Source: JAXGTD01 sp040775095 (GTDB lineage: Bacteria; Pseudomonadota; Gammaproteobacteria; Chromatiales; Chromatiaceae). From it: 35,234 bases of DNA. The notes beneath the pieces were generated by a model. The model worked only from the letters and a program-made list of their open reading frames with translations. It was not told the origin of the DNA and searched no databases. Location of the stretch: the NCBI GenBank assembly GCA_040775095.1, contig JAXGTD010000029.1, positions 1-35,234 of the forward strand. The letters run 5' to 3'. The position numbers and the translations under genes are program-made. Shown in pieces: positions 28,085 through 35,234 of the stretch (positions are counted from its first letter, which is position 1; each line of letters starts with the position of its first letter).

Positions 28085-28864
28085 TCAGCCCTGCCAACGA
28101 TAGCGGAGCAGATACCACAACGCCTTGAGCCCATCGCGCCAGCCAATCTTCTTCCCCTCGTCAAAGGTTCGTCCGAAATAGCTGATTCCGACCTCGTAGA
28201 TGCGCCATCGTCGCGCCAGCGCGACCTGGGCGCTGAACTGGATCTCGAAGCCGAAGTCATCGGCGCTGAGGCGAAGACGATCGAGCACCCCGCGCGTGAA
28301 CATCTTGTAGCAGACCTCGATGTCCGTCAGCAGCTGATTGTAGAGCAGGTCGAACAGCGACGAGATGAACCGGTTCCCGAGGTAGTGGTGATAGAGCAAA
28401 GAGCGATGGGGCCGGCCAAAGAAGCGCGACCCATAGACGACATCCGCGACCCGGCGCTCGGCGATCAGCTCCCACATCTGCGCCCAATCCGTGGGGTCGT
28501 ACTCGAGGTCCGCATCCTGGATGACCACGACGTCGCCACGCACCCGCGAGAATCCCGACCGCACCGCGGCACCCTTCCCCCGATTGACGGCATGGAGGAC
28601 CAGCTCGACGGTCATCGCCGCATCGTGCGCGGCGTCACCGTCGGTAAGCTGCAGGACATCGTCCGCGCCCAACGCGACACCGGTCAGCGCCCGCGGCGTC
28701 TCCGAGAAGCGATCCTGGAGCCACTCGCGCGTGCCGTCGCGGGAACAGTCGTCGACGATGATGAGCTGCTTGGGCACACCGGGCAGAGCGGCGAAGACGA
28801 GCGGAAGGATCCGATGGATCGTCTCACGCTCGTTGTAGGCGGGCATCACGATGGAGAGTTTCAT
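28085..28864 (-). CDS. Family 2 glycosyltransferase, DPM1-like
   Basis: 259 residues from ATG at 28864 (MKLSIVMPAYNERETI). It is a GT-A inverting transferase: nucleotide-binding IIVDDCSRDGT, metal/donor motif VVIQDADLEYDP, and the acceptor region DIEVCYKMFTR. It lacks membrane helices, which fits polyprenyl-phosphate mannose/glucose synthases. It likely transfers a sugar from a nucleotide-sugar to a polyprenyl phosphate at the inner membrane face. The acceptor is not known. Confidence 0.88.
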   Translation of the reverse strand: MKLSIVMPAYNERETIHRILPLVFAALPGVPKQLIIVDDCSRDGTREWLQDRFSETPRALTGVALGADDVLQLTDGDAAHDAAMTVELVLHAVNRGKGAAVRSGFSRVRGDVVVIQDADLEYDPTDWAQMWELIAERRVADVVYGSRFFGRPHRSLLYHHYLGNRFISSLFDLLYNQLLTDIEVCYKMFTRGVLDRLRLSADDFGFEIQFSAQVALARRWRIYEVGISYFGRTFDEGKKIGWRDGLKALWYLLRYRWQG

Positions 28865-29067
28865 GACCGCCGGATTGTACGCCCATCCAAGCGGCCTGTT
28901 TCGAGCAGGTATCAACAGATCGCAGTCACCCCCGGCGAGCGGGCCTTGCCTGTTTCGGCGAGGATTCGAACGCCGCGGGGGCACTGACCGAGTCCATCCA
29001 TGGGCCACATCGGCTTGCAGTCAGGCGAGGCCGATCTTCCGGCGATCCCATTCAAAGCCGGCGCGTC

Positions 29068-29088
29068 AAACGCCTAGAACCGGCGTTT
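29068..29088 (-). terminator. Hairpin downstream of soxYZ fusion
   Basis: AAACGCC, a 7-nt loop, then GGCGTTT, starting 3 bp after the TAG stop of the Sox gene. The stop plus following bases (TAGGGAAACGCC) nearly equal those after the small gene at 22751 (TAGGGAGACGCC), so this hairpin looks like a relic of the third hairpin of the dispersed repeat. It is a likely transcription end. Confidence 0.5.
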
Positions 29089-29090
29089 CC

Positions 29091-29903
29091 CTAACTGACC
29101 GTTACCTCCGTCGAGGCCTCGTTACCCACATTGTCCTTCCAACTCAATCTGATTACGTCGCCTGGGTTGGTCTGCCGGATCGTGAACGACAGATACGGAT
29201 TCTGGGCGACGCCCGCGCTCCAGTCGCCGCTGAGGACGGTCTCACCGTTGAGCTGCGCCACCACCTCCTGGATGAAGCGACCGGACACGGGTCGCCCCGT
29301 CGCCGGATCCTTCCGTGGCGGCGTCATGGGATGGGTCATGAGCGCGCGGAACACCAGCCCGTCGTCCGTCTTCTTGATTCTGGTTAGAATCCTGTCGGAG
29401 ATCGCGCCGGTGTCCGGGCCCGGTTCTGCCTCCGGATCGCCACAGCCGCTGATGCTGATTTCGATGTTCTTGGTGGCTCGGTGGACCGCGCCATCGGCCT
29501 TGACCAGGGCGTGGAGGTCACCCGACTCGGCCAGACGCACGCGGGTCGCAACATAGGGCTGCAACCGCGGATCCAGCCGGTAGTAGGCGATGACCGGGTT
29601 CGGGTTCTTGTCGGCGACGATGGCGATCGATTCGACGTTGTCCAGGGTCGCCTTCACCGACACGGGCACCAAGTCCGCGACCTCGACCATGCCAGGCACG
29701 TCCAGCACCACGGCCGGGTCGAGCGGGGCCTCGCCGACACCCATGACCGCGTTGATCGCATCGGCGGGGGTCGGGGCAAAGAAGGTCTCTGGCGGAAGCG
29801 ACGCCCAGCCCCGGACTGGCGCGAACATCCCCGTGCCAAACCCCGTCGAAACCACCGCGCCGCCAACGACCGCGCGAACCACACTTCTACGTGTCATGTT
29901 CAT
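29091..29903 (-). CDS. Tat-exported SoxY-SoxZ fusion, sulfur carrier-like
   Basis: 270 residues from ATG at 29903, GGGAG 6 nt upstream. A twin-arginine signal (MTRRSVVRAVVGGAVVSTG) precedes a SoxY-like domain (about 40-153) ending in ISGCG with the only cysteine, Cys154. A 20-residue linker leads to a SoxZ-like domain (about 168-270: ALMTHPMTPPRK, GRFIQEVVAQLNG, DNVGNEASTEVTVS). In normal SoxY the carrier Cys ends the chain as GGCGG; here the arm is tethered to SoxZ. Related fused SoxYZ carriers often lie near quinoprotein dehydrogenases, but none is in this window, nor are soxA, soxX or soxB. Confidence 0.88.
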   Translation of the reverse strand: MNMTRRSVVRAVVGGAVVSTGFGTGMFAPVRGWASLPPETFFAPTPADAINAVMGVGEAPLDPAVVLDVPGMVEVADLVPVSVKATLDNVESIAIVADKNPNPVIAYYRLDPRLQPYVATRVRLAESGDLHALVKADGAVHRATKNIEISISGCGDPEAEPGPDTGAISDRILTRIKKTDDGLVFRALMTHPMTPPRKDPATGRPVSGRFIQEVVAQLNGETVLSGDWSAGVAQNPYLSFTIRQTNPGDVIRLSWKDNVGNEASTEVTVS

Positions 29904-30141
29904 CGTGATCTCCCTTGTGGTTGAATTGGTGAGCCTTGTGGAAACGCACCGTTGGTGGCTCCGTGATTCCCCAATGGTTATTATTGACATCGCGCTGGAT
30001 ATCTAAATACTTTAGTCTGGAATACGTGTTTAGCAAGACCGGGACCGCCCGTGGCGACTCGCCCGGCCTGTCGCCGGGATGATCCTGGAAACGGCAGTTG
30101 GACGGTTCCCGGGGTGCGTTCCACGGGGGCCGTCGCACCGT

Positions 30142-32823
30142 TCACCGGCTCCATCCCTGGGCCAAGGCCCGTTTTCGCGCCTCAGGGTCCAACACCCTGG
30201 CGCAGCTCTCCCAGTCCACCTTCTCGATCCGGTGATAGCGAAGCTCGAATGGATGCTTCCGCGGGACTGCGTCGATTGTCTGTCTGGCCCGGTCGATTTC
30301 GCCGAGGGCGACGTCGATCCACACATCCTCCAAGATATCCGGGATCTGGCCGAACAGGGCAGCGATGTTCTCTAGGCGCTGGGAGAGCAGCGCATGGACA
30401 CGATCCTCGACCGAGCCCGCATAGCGCAAATTGTGGATGTCCACCGTGTCGCGGAGCTGACCGATGCGTTGGATGCGACCCTTGCGTTGTTCCAGCCGCG
30501 ATGGATTCCATGGCAGGTCCAGATTGATCAGGGTTCCAAGACGCTGCAGGTTCAGTCCCTCCGAGGCGGCGTCGGTACCGATCAGTACGCGGATTTCGCC
30601 CGTGCGCACGCGCTCCTTCAGTCTATCGCGCGCAATCCGGGTAAAGACGCCGTTGTGCATCAGCCCCGAGCGCTGGACTCCCGCGTAGATTCCGATCTCC
30701 TCCTCGGGCATCTCGGCGGTGAGTTGCTCAGCGAGCCAGAAGACCGAGTCGAAATATTGGCTGAAGATGATGCAGCCCAACCCCCGCCAGCCGCGGTCGA
30801 GCAGCTGCTCGCGCACAATCTGATACTTCGGGTCGCGCTCCTGGTTCGCCTCCAGGGCCTTGAGAAACCGCTGCAAGAGCGTGCGTTCCTCGCTGGTCAG
30901 CGTGCGGAGTTGGCTCAGGGACTGTTCATCGTCTTCCTCGTCGTCGAGGTCCGTCCACTCGGCGAGCATCTTCTCCACCGTCTTGCGTCCCGCCTCGATG
31001 GTGCTGCCGACCCGGCGTAGCAGAAGCGTCCGAAAGAAGCCGGCCTTCGCCCGCTCCGCGAGTAGGCGGCAGAACTCCTCGGCGAGGCGGTAGGCATCCT
31101 CCAGAAACGGCGGTAGGACGATGGCGTCCTCATCACGCTCGCCGTGCAGGCGAACCTCGACCGGCTTCAGGAACGGCTCGCCGGTCTCCGGATCGATGGT
31201 GGTTTCCAGGTACTCGCGCGTGCGCAACACGATGTGGCGGATGAATGGATTGGACTGCTCGACGAATCGCGGAAAGGCCCGGCGGATTCTGGCCCGGTCG
31301 GGCGGCCCCAGCCGGTCGAAGCTGCCGCCCGGAGCGACAGCCTGGTCGTCGCGCATTCTCAGCGAGCGGCGCAGCGCACTGTAGTCCGGACCCTCAGACG
31401 CCGGCGGCAACGGGTTGCGCATCCAGCCCCAGAGGTCGATCTCCTCACTCGGCGGCTCTGCCGCACCGAGCAACAGCCCAAGGGCGTGACGCGGTCGTCG
31501 CCATTGGCTACCGTGCCCCCCGAGCACCGCGTCGGAGCCTCTTGCCAAGGCATCCAACAGGTCCCACGCCTCAATGGGGTGCATCTGTACGGGCGTGGCG
31601 GTGGCCAGCAGCAGGCTGCGCGTGCGGGGCGAAATGTCCCAGAGAAAGCGCAGCAGATTGTTTGGCTCGGCAGGGTCGTATTCCTTGCCGGGGCTCAGAT
31701 TACGGCGCCGGGCGCGATGCGCCTCGTCGAGAATCACACACTCGTAGGCGGCATTGGCCAACCAGTCCTTAATCTCGGAACCGGCAATGATCAGGCCCGT
31801 CGACACAATGCCGACGCGCCGCGGGCACTTGCGGATCGATTCGGGGCCAGCGCTCGGGTGCTCGATCCCGTTCTCGTCCACCCAGTGCTTGCCGTTCCAG
31901 ACCGCGGAGGGCATGTCGAGCAAGGTCTGCAGCTCGCTCTGCCATTGCCAGATCAGTACCTTGGGGGCCAGCACCAGAACCGGCTTGTCGCCCGACAGCG
32001 CCATCAACTGCGCCGCCATCGCAAGCTGAATGGTCTTGCCCAATCCGACCTGGTCGGCAAGCACGAGGCGTGCGCCGTGCGGACCCAGGTGCGCATCGAA
32101 GGCCAGTTTGACGAAATGCTTCTGGTGCTCCCAGAGGCCCGCCTCCTTGCGGTAGACGGGCGCCTCGACAATGGGTGCCGCGGGCTCGGGGTGCTGCCGC
32201 CAGTCGCCAAGGTCATGAATGACGCTGCGGGCCGCGAGCCGCTTGATGTCCTGCACAACGGCGTCGGACAATTCCACCGCGAATGGCGAATGCCACAGCG
32301 CGTCGAACTCCTGTTGCACCCAGCGGACGGCGTCTTCCGAGTCATCCTCCCACAGCAGCTCGTAATTGAGTCTCCAGGCGGTGAGCGACTCATTGACGCT
32401 GCCGAGGAACGCGGTACGGCGCCCATCGGCCAGCGTGATGACCCCGGCCTTGCCGTGGATCAGGCCAAACAGCTCGTCCGGCATGACCTTGACCTGGAGC
32501 TTGCCGCTGGCAAGGAAGTCGTAGAGTCGATGGAAGCGGGGCCTTGCCGCGTCCGGCAACTTCTCAGGCTCCGAGTCGCACCACTCTCGGCGCATCGCGG
32601 CTTGCGCGGCCCTTTTTGCCGTCTCGACATCCCTGGTATCGATGACGGAGTTGCAGACGAGTCGGACCGTGCCCGTGACAGACTCCAACTCCTCGCCCGC
32701 GACTTCGAGGATGGACGACGAAAAGAATCCGGCGATACGGTCGTAGGCTTGGGCGCCTCGAAGGCGTGCGGTGAGGAAGCTATGGTCGAGGCGCCGGTGG
32801 CGAGACGAGAAGCGGTGGATCAT
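30142..32823 (-). CDS. PLD-SNF2 helicase of a defence-type locus
   Basis: 893 residues. The N-terminus (about 1-180) is phospholipase D-like with one HKD-type motif (HGKAG at 123-127, GSVNES at 141-146), as in nuclease domains. A SNF2-type two-lobe helicase follows: Walker A DQVGLGKT (257-264), DEAH (366-369), LLLATATP, and the C-terminal lobe with IIFSQYFDSVF, GTDAASEGLNLQ and QRKGRIQRIGQ. Such PLD-helicase proteins occur with DUF1156 methylases and DUF499 ATPases in anti-phage islands. It starts 15 bp after the DUF5615 gene, so it belongs to the same minus-strand operon. It probably translocates on DNA and cuts or remodels invading DNA (inference). Confidence 0.88.
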   Translation of the reverse strand: MIHRFSSRHRRLDHSFLTARLRGAQAYDRIAGFFSSSILEVAGEELESVTGTVRLVCNSVIDTRDVETAKRAAQAAMRREWCDSEPEKLPDAARPRFHRLYDFLASGKLQVKVMPDELFGLIHGKAGVITLADGRRTAFLGSVNESLTAWRLNYELLWEDDSEDAVRWVQQEFDALWHSPFAVELSDAVVQDIKRLAARSVIHDLGDWRQHPEPAAPIVEAPVYRKEAGLWEHQKHFVKLAFDAHLGPHGARLVLADQVGLGKTIQLAMAAQLMALSGDKPVLVLAPKVLIWQWQSELQTLLDMPSAVWNGKHWVDENGIEHPSAGPESIRKCPRRVGIVSTGLIIAGSEIKDWLANAAYECVILDEAHRARRRNLSPGKEYDPAEPNNLLRFLWDISPRTRSLLLATATPVQMHPIEAWDLLDALARGSDAVLGGHGSQWRRPRHALGLLLGAAEPPSEEIDLWGWMRNPLPPASEGPDYSALRRSLRMRDDQAVAPGGSFDRLGPPDRARIRRAFPRFVEQSNPFIRHIVLRTREYLETTIDPETGEPFLKPVEVRLHGERDEDAIVLPPFLEDAYRLAEEFCRLLAERAKAGFFRTLLLRRVGSTIEAGRKTVEKMLAEWTDLDDEEDDEQSLSQLRTLTSEERTLLQRFLKALEANQERDPKYQIVREQLLDRGWRGLGCIIFSQYFDSVFWLAEQLTAEMPEEEIGIYAGVQRSGLMHNGVFTRIARDRLKERVRTGEIRVLIGTDAASEGLNLQRLGTLINLDLPWNPSRLEQRKGRIQRIGQLRDTVDIHNLRYAGSVEDRVHALLSQRLENIAALFGQIPDILEDVWIDVALGEIDRARQTIDAVPRKHPFELRYHRIEKVDWESCARVLDPEARKRALAQGWSR

Positions 32824-32838
32824 CTGCCGCCCAAGGAT

Positions 32839-33183
32839 TCAACCACCGTCTTGGGACGATAGCTCGACGAGCACCTCTCCGTTGCGCAGAGCACGCTCGA
32901 TGTGAGGCAACAGCGCGGCGAACCACGAGGGCAACGCGCGGCGGGAAGTATTGCCAATCCGCACCCAAATCAAGGCCGGGCCTTCGGCGCGCAGCGTCCG
33001 CAGGTGCACGAAGTCTTCATCCTTGGAGACGATAATTGCTCCTAACCGTTGCGCCAGTTCCCAAACCGCCCGATCAGAGGACCCCAGCGCCCCGTGATCC
33101 AGGAGATGCGATGCCTCGTGTCCCTGCTCCGCGAGCCAGCGTGCCAGGGCGGGCGGCAACTGTGCATCGATCAGGAATCGCAT
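32839..33183 (-). CDS. DUF5615 PIN-like toxin candidate
   Basis: 114 residues from ATG at 33183. PIN-fold pattern: FLIDAQLPPALARWLAEQG with the first acidic residue, then HLLDHGALGSSDRAVWELA and IIVSKDEDFVHL, giving the acidic cluster of a nuclease site. The C-terminus contains IWVRIGNTSRR. DUF5615 proteins are usually paired with DUF433 genes as VapBC-like toxin-antitoxin modules, and here the DUF433 gene precedes it by 2 bp. Its placement between a methylase and a helicase is unusual and suggests it could guard or be triggered by the defence operon (inference). Confidence 0.83.
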   Translation of the reverse strand: MRFLIDAQLPPALARWLAEQGHEASHLLDHGALGSSDRAVWELAQRLGAIIVSKDEDFVHLRTLRAEGPALIWVRIGNTSRRALPSWFAALLPHIERALRNGEVLVELSSQDGG

Positions 33184-33185
33184 CT

Positions 33186-33410
33186 TCAAGCCACACGAAG
33201 GACAGGATGGTCAAGCTGATGTGCCGCGAACTCGAGTGCGGCGCTGATATCCTCCGCGGCCAGGTAAGGGTAGTCTTCCAAGATCTCCTCGTTGGACGCC
33301 CCCGCGGACAGCATTTCCAGGATGTCGGAGACGCGTATGCGTAGCCCACGGATGCAAGGCCTTCCGCCACAGACATGCGGATCGATTGTGATTCTCGGGT
33401 ATTTGTCCAT
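33186..33410 (-). CDS. DUF433 antitoxin candidate
   Basis: 74 residues from ATG at 33410, GAGGT 8 nt upstream. It matches DUF433: YPRITIDPHVCGGRPCIRG, then RIRVSDILEMLSAGASNEEI and DYPYLAAEDISAALEFAA, the family's helix-turn-helix-like core. Partner of the DUF5615 gene that starts 2 bp after its stop. It probably neutralises the PIN-like nuclease and may bind DNA to control the operon. It lies 87 bp after the methylase stop. Confidence 0.9.
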   Translation of the reverse strand: MDKYPRITIDPHVCGGRPCIRGLRIRVSDILEMLSAGASNEEILEDYPYLAAEDISAALEFAAHQLDHPVLRVA

Positions 33411-33497
33411 TGCTTGACCTCAGGCAAAATTCATTCGATTGTTCATCCCGCCGTTCGTCGCCTTGCGGGTGATGCGAGCGGCGGCTGATGACAGGGA

Positions 33498-35234
33498 TTA
33501 AACATGGTCGTTCTCGAGCGCGCCTGCCAGCAGCCGCGCGGCCTCGGCGTCGGTAGCCCAATGCGCCATCGGCAGCTGGCCGATAAAGCGCAGCATCCCG
33601 GCCAGGTTCTCGCGCTGCGCCCAATAGTCGGCGATCTCGCTCTTGAGGTAGGTGAGGCCGAGCTTGGTGTCGTCCTGGTCCGCGGTCTGGTAGATGGCGA
33701 AGAGGGCGTGCCGTAGCAGCGATGAGCCGAAGCCGTCGGTGCCCCACTCCCGGCGCTTGAACTCGGTGGCGGTCTTCAGGCGCGTCTGGTTGGCCTTGCC
33801 GCTTTGGAGCATGAACCGGTAGTCGCGCACGCCGAAACCGCGGGCGAATTCCTGGAAGACGCCGCTGCGGTAGTCGCCGTGGGACTCCACCTCCAGGCAC
33901 TTCAGATACAGCTTCTCCTCTGGCGACAGGCGCTTCCAGAGCTGTGCGTCCAGTCCGGTCGGGACCAGGAAGTTGCTCGCGGTCTTCACCGCGTCCTCGA
34001 TGATGCGCTCGATGGGGGACTCCCCGCCGCGTTTGCGCTCGCGGGAGAGCTCGTAGGCAACGTCGATGTCCTCGATGCCCTGGTACTGGGTCAGCACCCG
34101 CAGCGCCGCGGCGTAGGCGGCGAGCTGATAGTCGGCGTCGGAGAAGTTGGGGTCTTCCTGATCATCCAGCGCGAGCATGGACTTGAGCTGCTCCTCGACC
34201 TCGATCTCGACCTGGGGGACGATCTCGTCGAGGAAGGCGACGTCCTCCGAGGTCTGCTTGCGCAGCACCATGAGCACGGTGCCCTGGACGTAGTTGCCCT
34301 CCTTCAGCGCAGACTCCGTCTCGGTGGCGATGGTCCAGGCCGCCGTCACGCGCAGCCCCGCGGCCCAGAGGATGAGCGCCAGATCGGCCCAGACCCCGGC
34401 GTCCTGGTGGGTGAACATGACGATCTGAAGCCCGTTGTCGGGCATGTGGACGGCGAGGTTGCGATAGGCGTCGACCATGCCTTCGCGGAATTCCTTGCCG
34501 GAGCCGCGGATGGCCAGCGCCCGTTTGCTGTCGGCGTACCACGCGGGAAAGAGCCTGGGCAGGTGCTTCTCGTACCAGGCCAGGAAGAACTCGGAGAGCT
34601 CGTGGTAGTTGATGGCGTCGGCGTAGGGTGGGTCCGTAACCCAAAGATCCATTGGTGTTTCTATCAATCGCGCATCTGCACTAAGAACAATGCTGTCGGG
34701 TGTTACTTCATAATTTGGTAATTCTCGGCAGAAAAGGTTTTCTAACTGGTAAAGGCTTTTCGTTCCAAAGTTGTAGAAGGTATTAAGGGCCTGATTATAG
34801 AACGACTGCGCAACAGAGCCGATTCCGCCGCCGCTCTTGAGATTTGGTATCCATTGCGATATCCGCGAGTTCCAGTTGCAGCAACTCCCGACAGCCAGAA
34901 GCCCTGCGCTCTGAGCCTGCACATTATCAACAGAGGATTCCCGCAAAGCTTTCATTAACAAACCGTATATTAATAATTGGCGAGGAGTAAAGAGGTGGTG
35001 CCAATGCGTCCATCCGCGGGTCCGGATCGGCTCGTCGGTCTTGTCGCCGGGCTCGATGCGCCGGCTCGGGATATAGCCCTTCGCCTGCCAATCGGTGAAG
35101 CGCTCACGTAGAAGCGCCAGCACCCGCGCCTCGCGCTCGAGGTCGCTCTCGTCCGGAGCGCGGTAGTAGCGCTTGCGTTTTACCTTTCCGTCGCCGTCGA
35201 TCCAGGTGCGCACCCAGCGGATGCAGTAGAGACG
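33498..35234 (-). CDS. DUF1156-type DNA methylase, N-terminus outside window
   Basis: 578 residues of the C-terminal part are visible; the frame runs in from the window end with no start forced. The catalytic motif IV DPPY sits in LWVTDPPYADAINYHELSEFF (about residue 200 of this part), so this is a DNA methyltransferase with the catalytic site intact. The SAM-binding FxGxG motif should lie upstream, beyond the window. The C-terminal 300 residues, with EDPNFSDADYQLAAYAAALRVL, match the long tail of DUF1156 methylases. It modifies host DNA so that the associated helicase can tell self from foreign DNA (family-based inference). The segment 34625-34995 has strongly lower GC than its flanks. Confidence 0.85.
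   Translation of the reverse strand, partial: RLYCIRWVRTWIDGDGKVKRKRYYRAPDESDLEREARVLALLRERFTDWQAKGYIPSRRIEPGDKTDEPIRTRGWTHWHHLFTPRQLLIYGLLMKALRESSVDNVQAQSAGLLAVGSCCNWNSRISQWIPNLKSGGGIGSVAQSFYNQALNTFYNFGTKSLYQLENLFCRELPNYEVTPDSIVLSADARLIETPMDLWVTDPPYADAINYHELSEFFLAWYEKHLPRLFPAWYADSKRALAIRGSGKEFREGMVDAYRNLAVHMPDNGLQIVMFTHQDAGVWADLALILWAAGLRVTAAWTIATETESALKEGNYVQGTVLMVLRKQTSEDVAFLDEIVPQVEIEVEEQLKSMLALDDQEDPNFSDADYQLAAYAAALRVLTQYQGIEDIDVAYELSRERKRGGESPIERIIEDAVKTASNFLVPTGLDAQLWKRLSPEEKLYLKCLEVESHGDYRSGVFQEFARGFGVRDYRFMLQSGKANQTRLKTATEFKRREWGTDGFGSSLLRHALFAIYQTADQDDTKLGLTYLKSEIADYWAQRENLAGMLRFIGQLPMAHWATDAEAARLLAGALENDHV

Noticed and set aside
30020..30060. GG-N10-GC sigma54-like site before the Sox gene
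   Set aside because: The flanking bases do not match TGGCAC/TTGCA; likely chance in GC-rich DNA.
33411..33497. Extra small gene between methylase and DUF433
   Set aside because: 87 bp with no start and ribosome binding site giving a sensible product.

Overview
The window is GC-rich DNA with dense bacterial gene packing. The gene content points to a gammaproteobacterium, most likely a sulfur-oxidising autotroph of the Chromatiales (purple sulfur bacterium-like). The evidence is a CbbY-type sugar-bisphosphatase (Calvin-cycle support), a SoxY-SoxZ fusion, a complete NikKMLQO-type nickel uptake operon, the dksA-gluQ pair typical of Gammaproteobacteria, and phosphoketolase next to glycogen phosphorylase. 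The taxonomic call is inference; there is no rRNA or other marker gene here.

Layout. 1-958 (minus): the start of a lipoprotein with a Kunitz/BPTI-type protease-inhibitor domain, cut by the window edge, and a cupin-fold protein. 1016-6990: a sugar block of two divergent pairs. On minus are a GT4-like glycosyltransferase and a GH13_18 sucrose-phosphorylase-family enzyme; on plus are a second GT-B glycosyltransferase and a HAD hydrolase. Between the pairs are 570 bp with several hairpins. 7021-8986 (minus): a class I aminotransferase and cbbY. 9443-10864 (plus): dksA and gluQ. 11045-16052 (plus): phosphoketolase and glycogen phosphorylase, which together could take glycogen to sugar phosphates and acetyl phosphate. 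16322-20247 (minus): nickel ECF transporter nikK-M-L-Q-O, with the last three genes overlapping. 20607-22626 (plus): a lipoprotein overlapping a HTH-like/[2Fe-2S]/FNR-like fusion protein. 22751-22939 (minus): a small protein with a strong ribosome binding site, followed by about 670 bp without a recognised gene. 23613-28864: a SPOR-like membrane protein, a lipoprotein, an alpha/beta hydrolase-OsmC fusion, an outer-membrane beta-barrel protein and a GT2 glycosyltransferase. 29091-29903: a Tat-exported SoxYZ fusion. 30142-35234 (minus): a defence-type locus with a DUF1156-like DNA methylase (running off the window), a DUF433/DUF5615 toxin-antitoxin-like pair, and a PLD-SNF2 helicase.

Three copies of a structured intergenic repeat (4391-4533, 22631-22751, and inverted at 16081-16195) share several stem-loops. 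Paired base changes in the arms argue for a conserved folded RNA or DNA element. The most notable items are the defence locus with an embedded toxin-antitoxin pair and a sharply AT-rich patch inside its methylase, the bacterial Kunitz lipoprotein, the HTH/ferredoxin/degenerate-reductase fusion, and the dispersed repeat. No tRNA, rRNA, CRISPR array or insertion sequence was seen.
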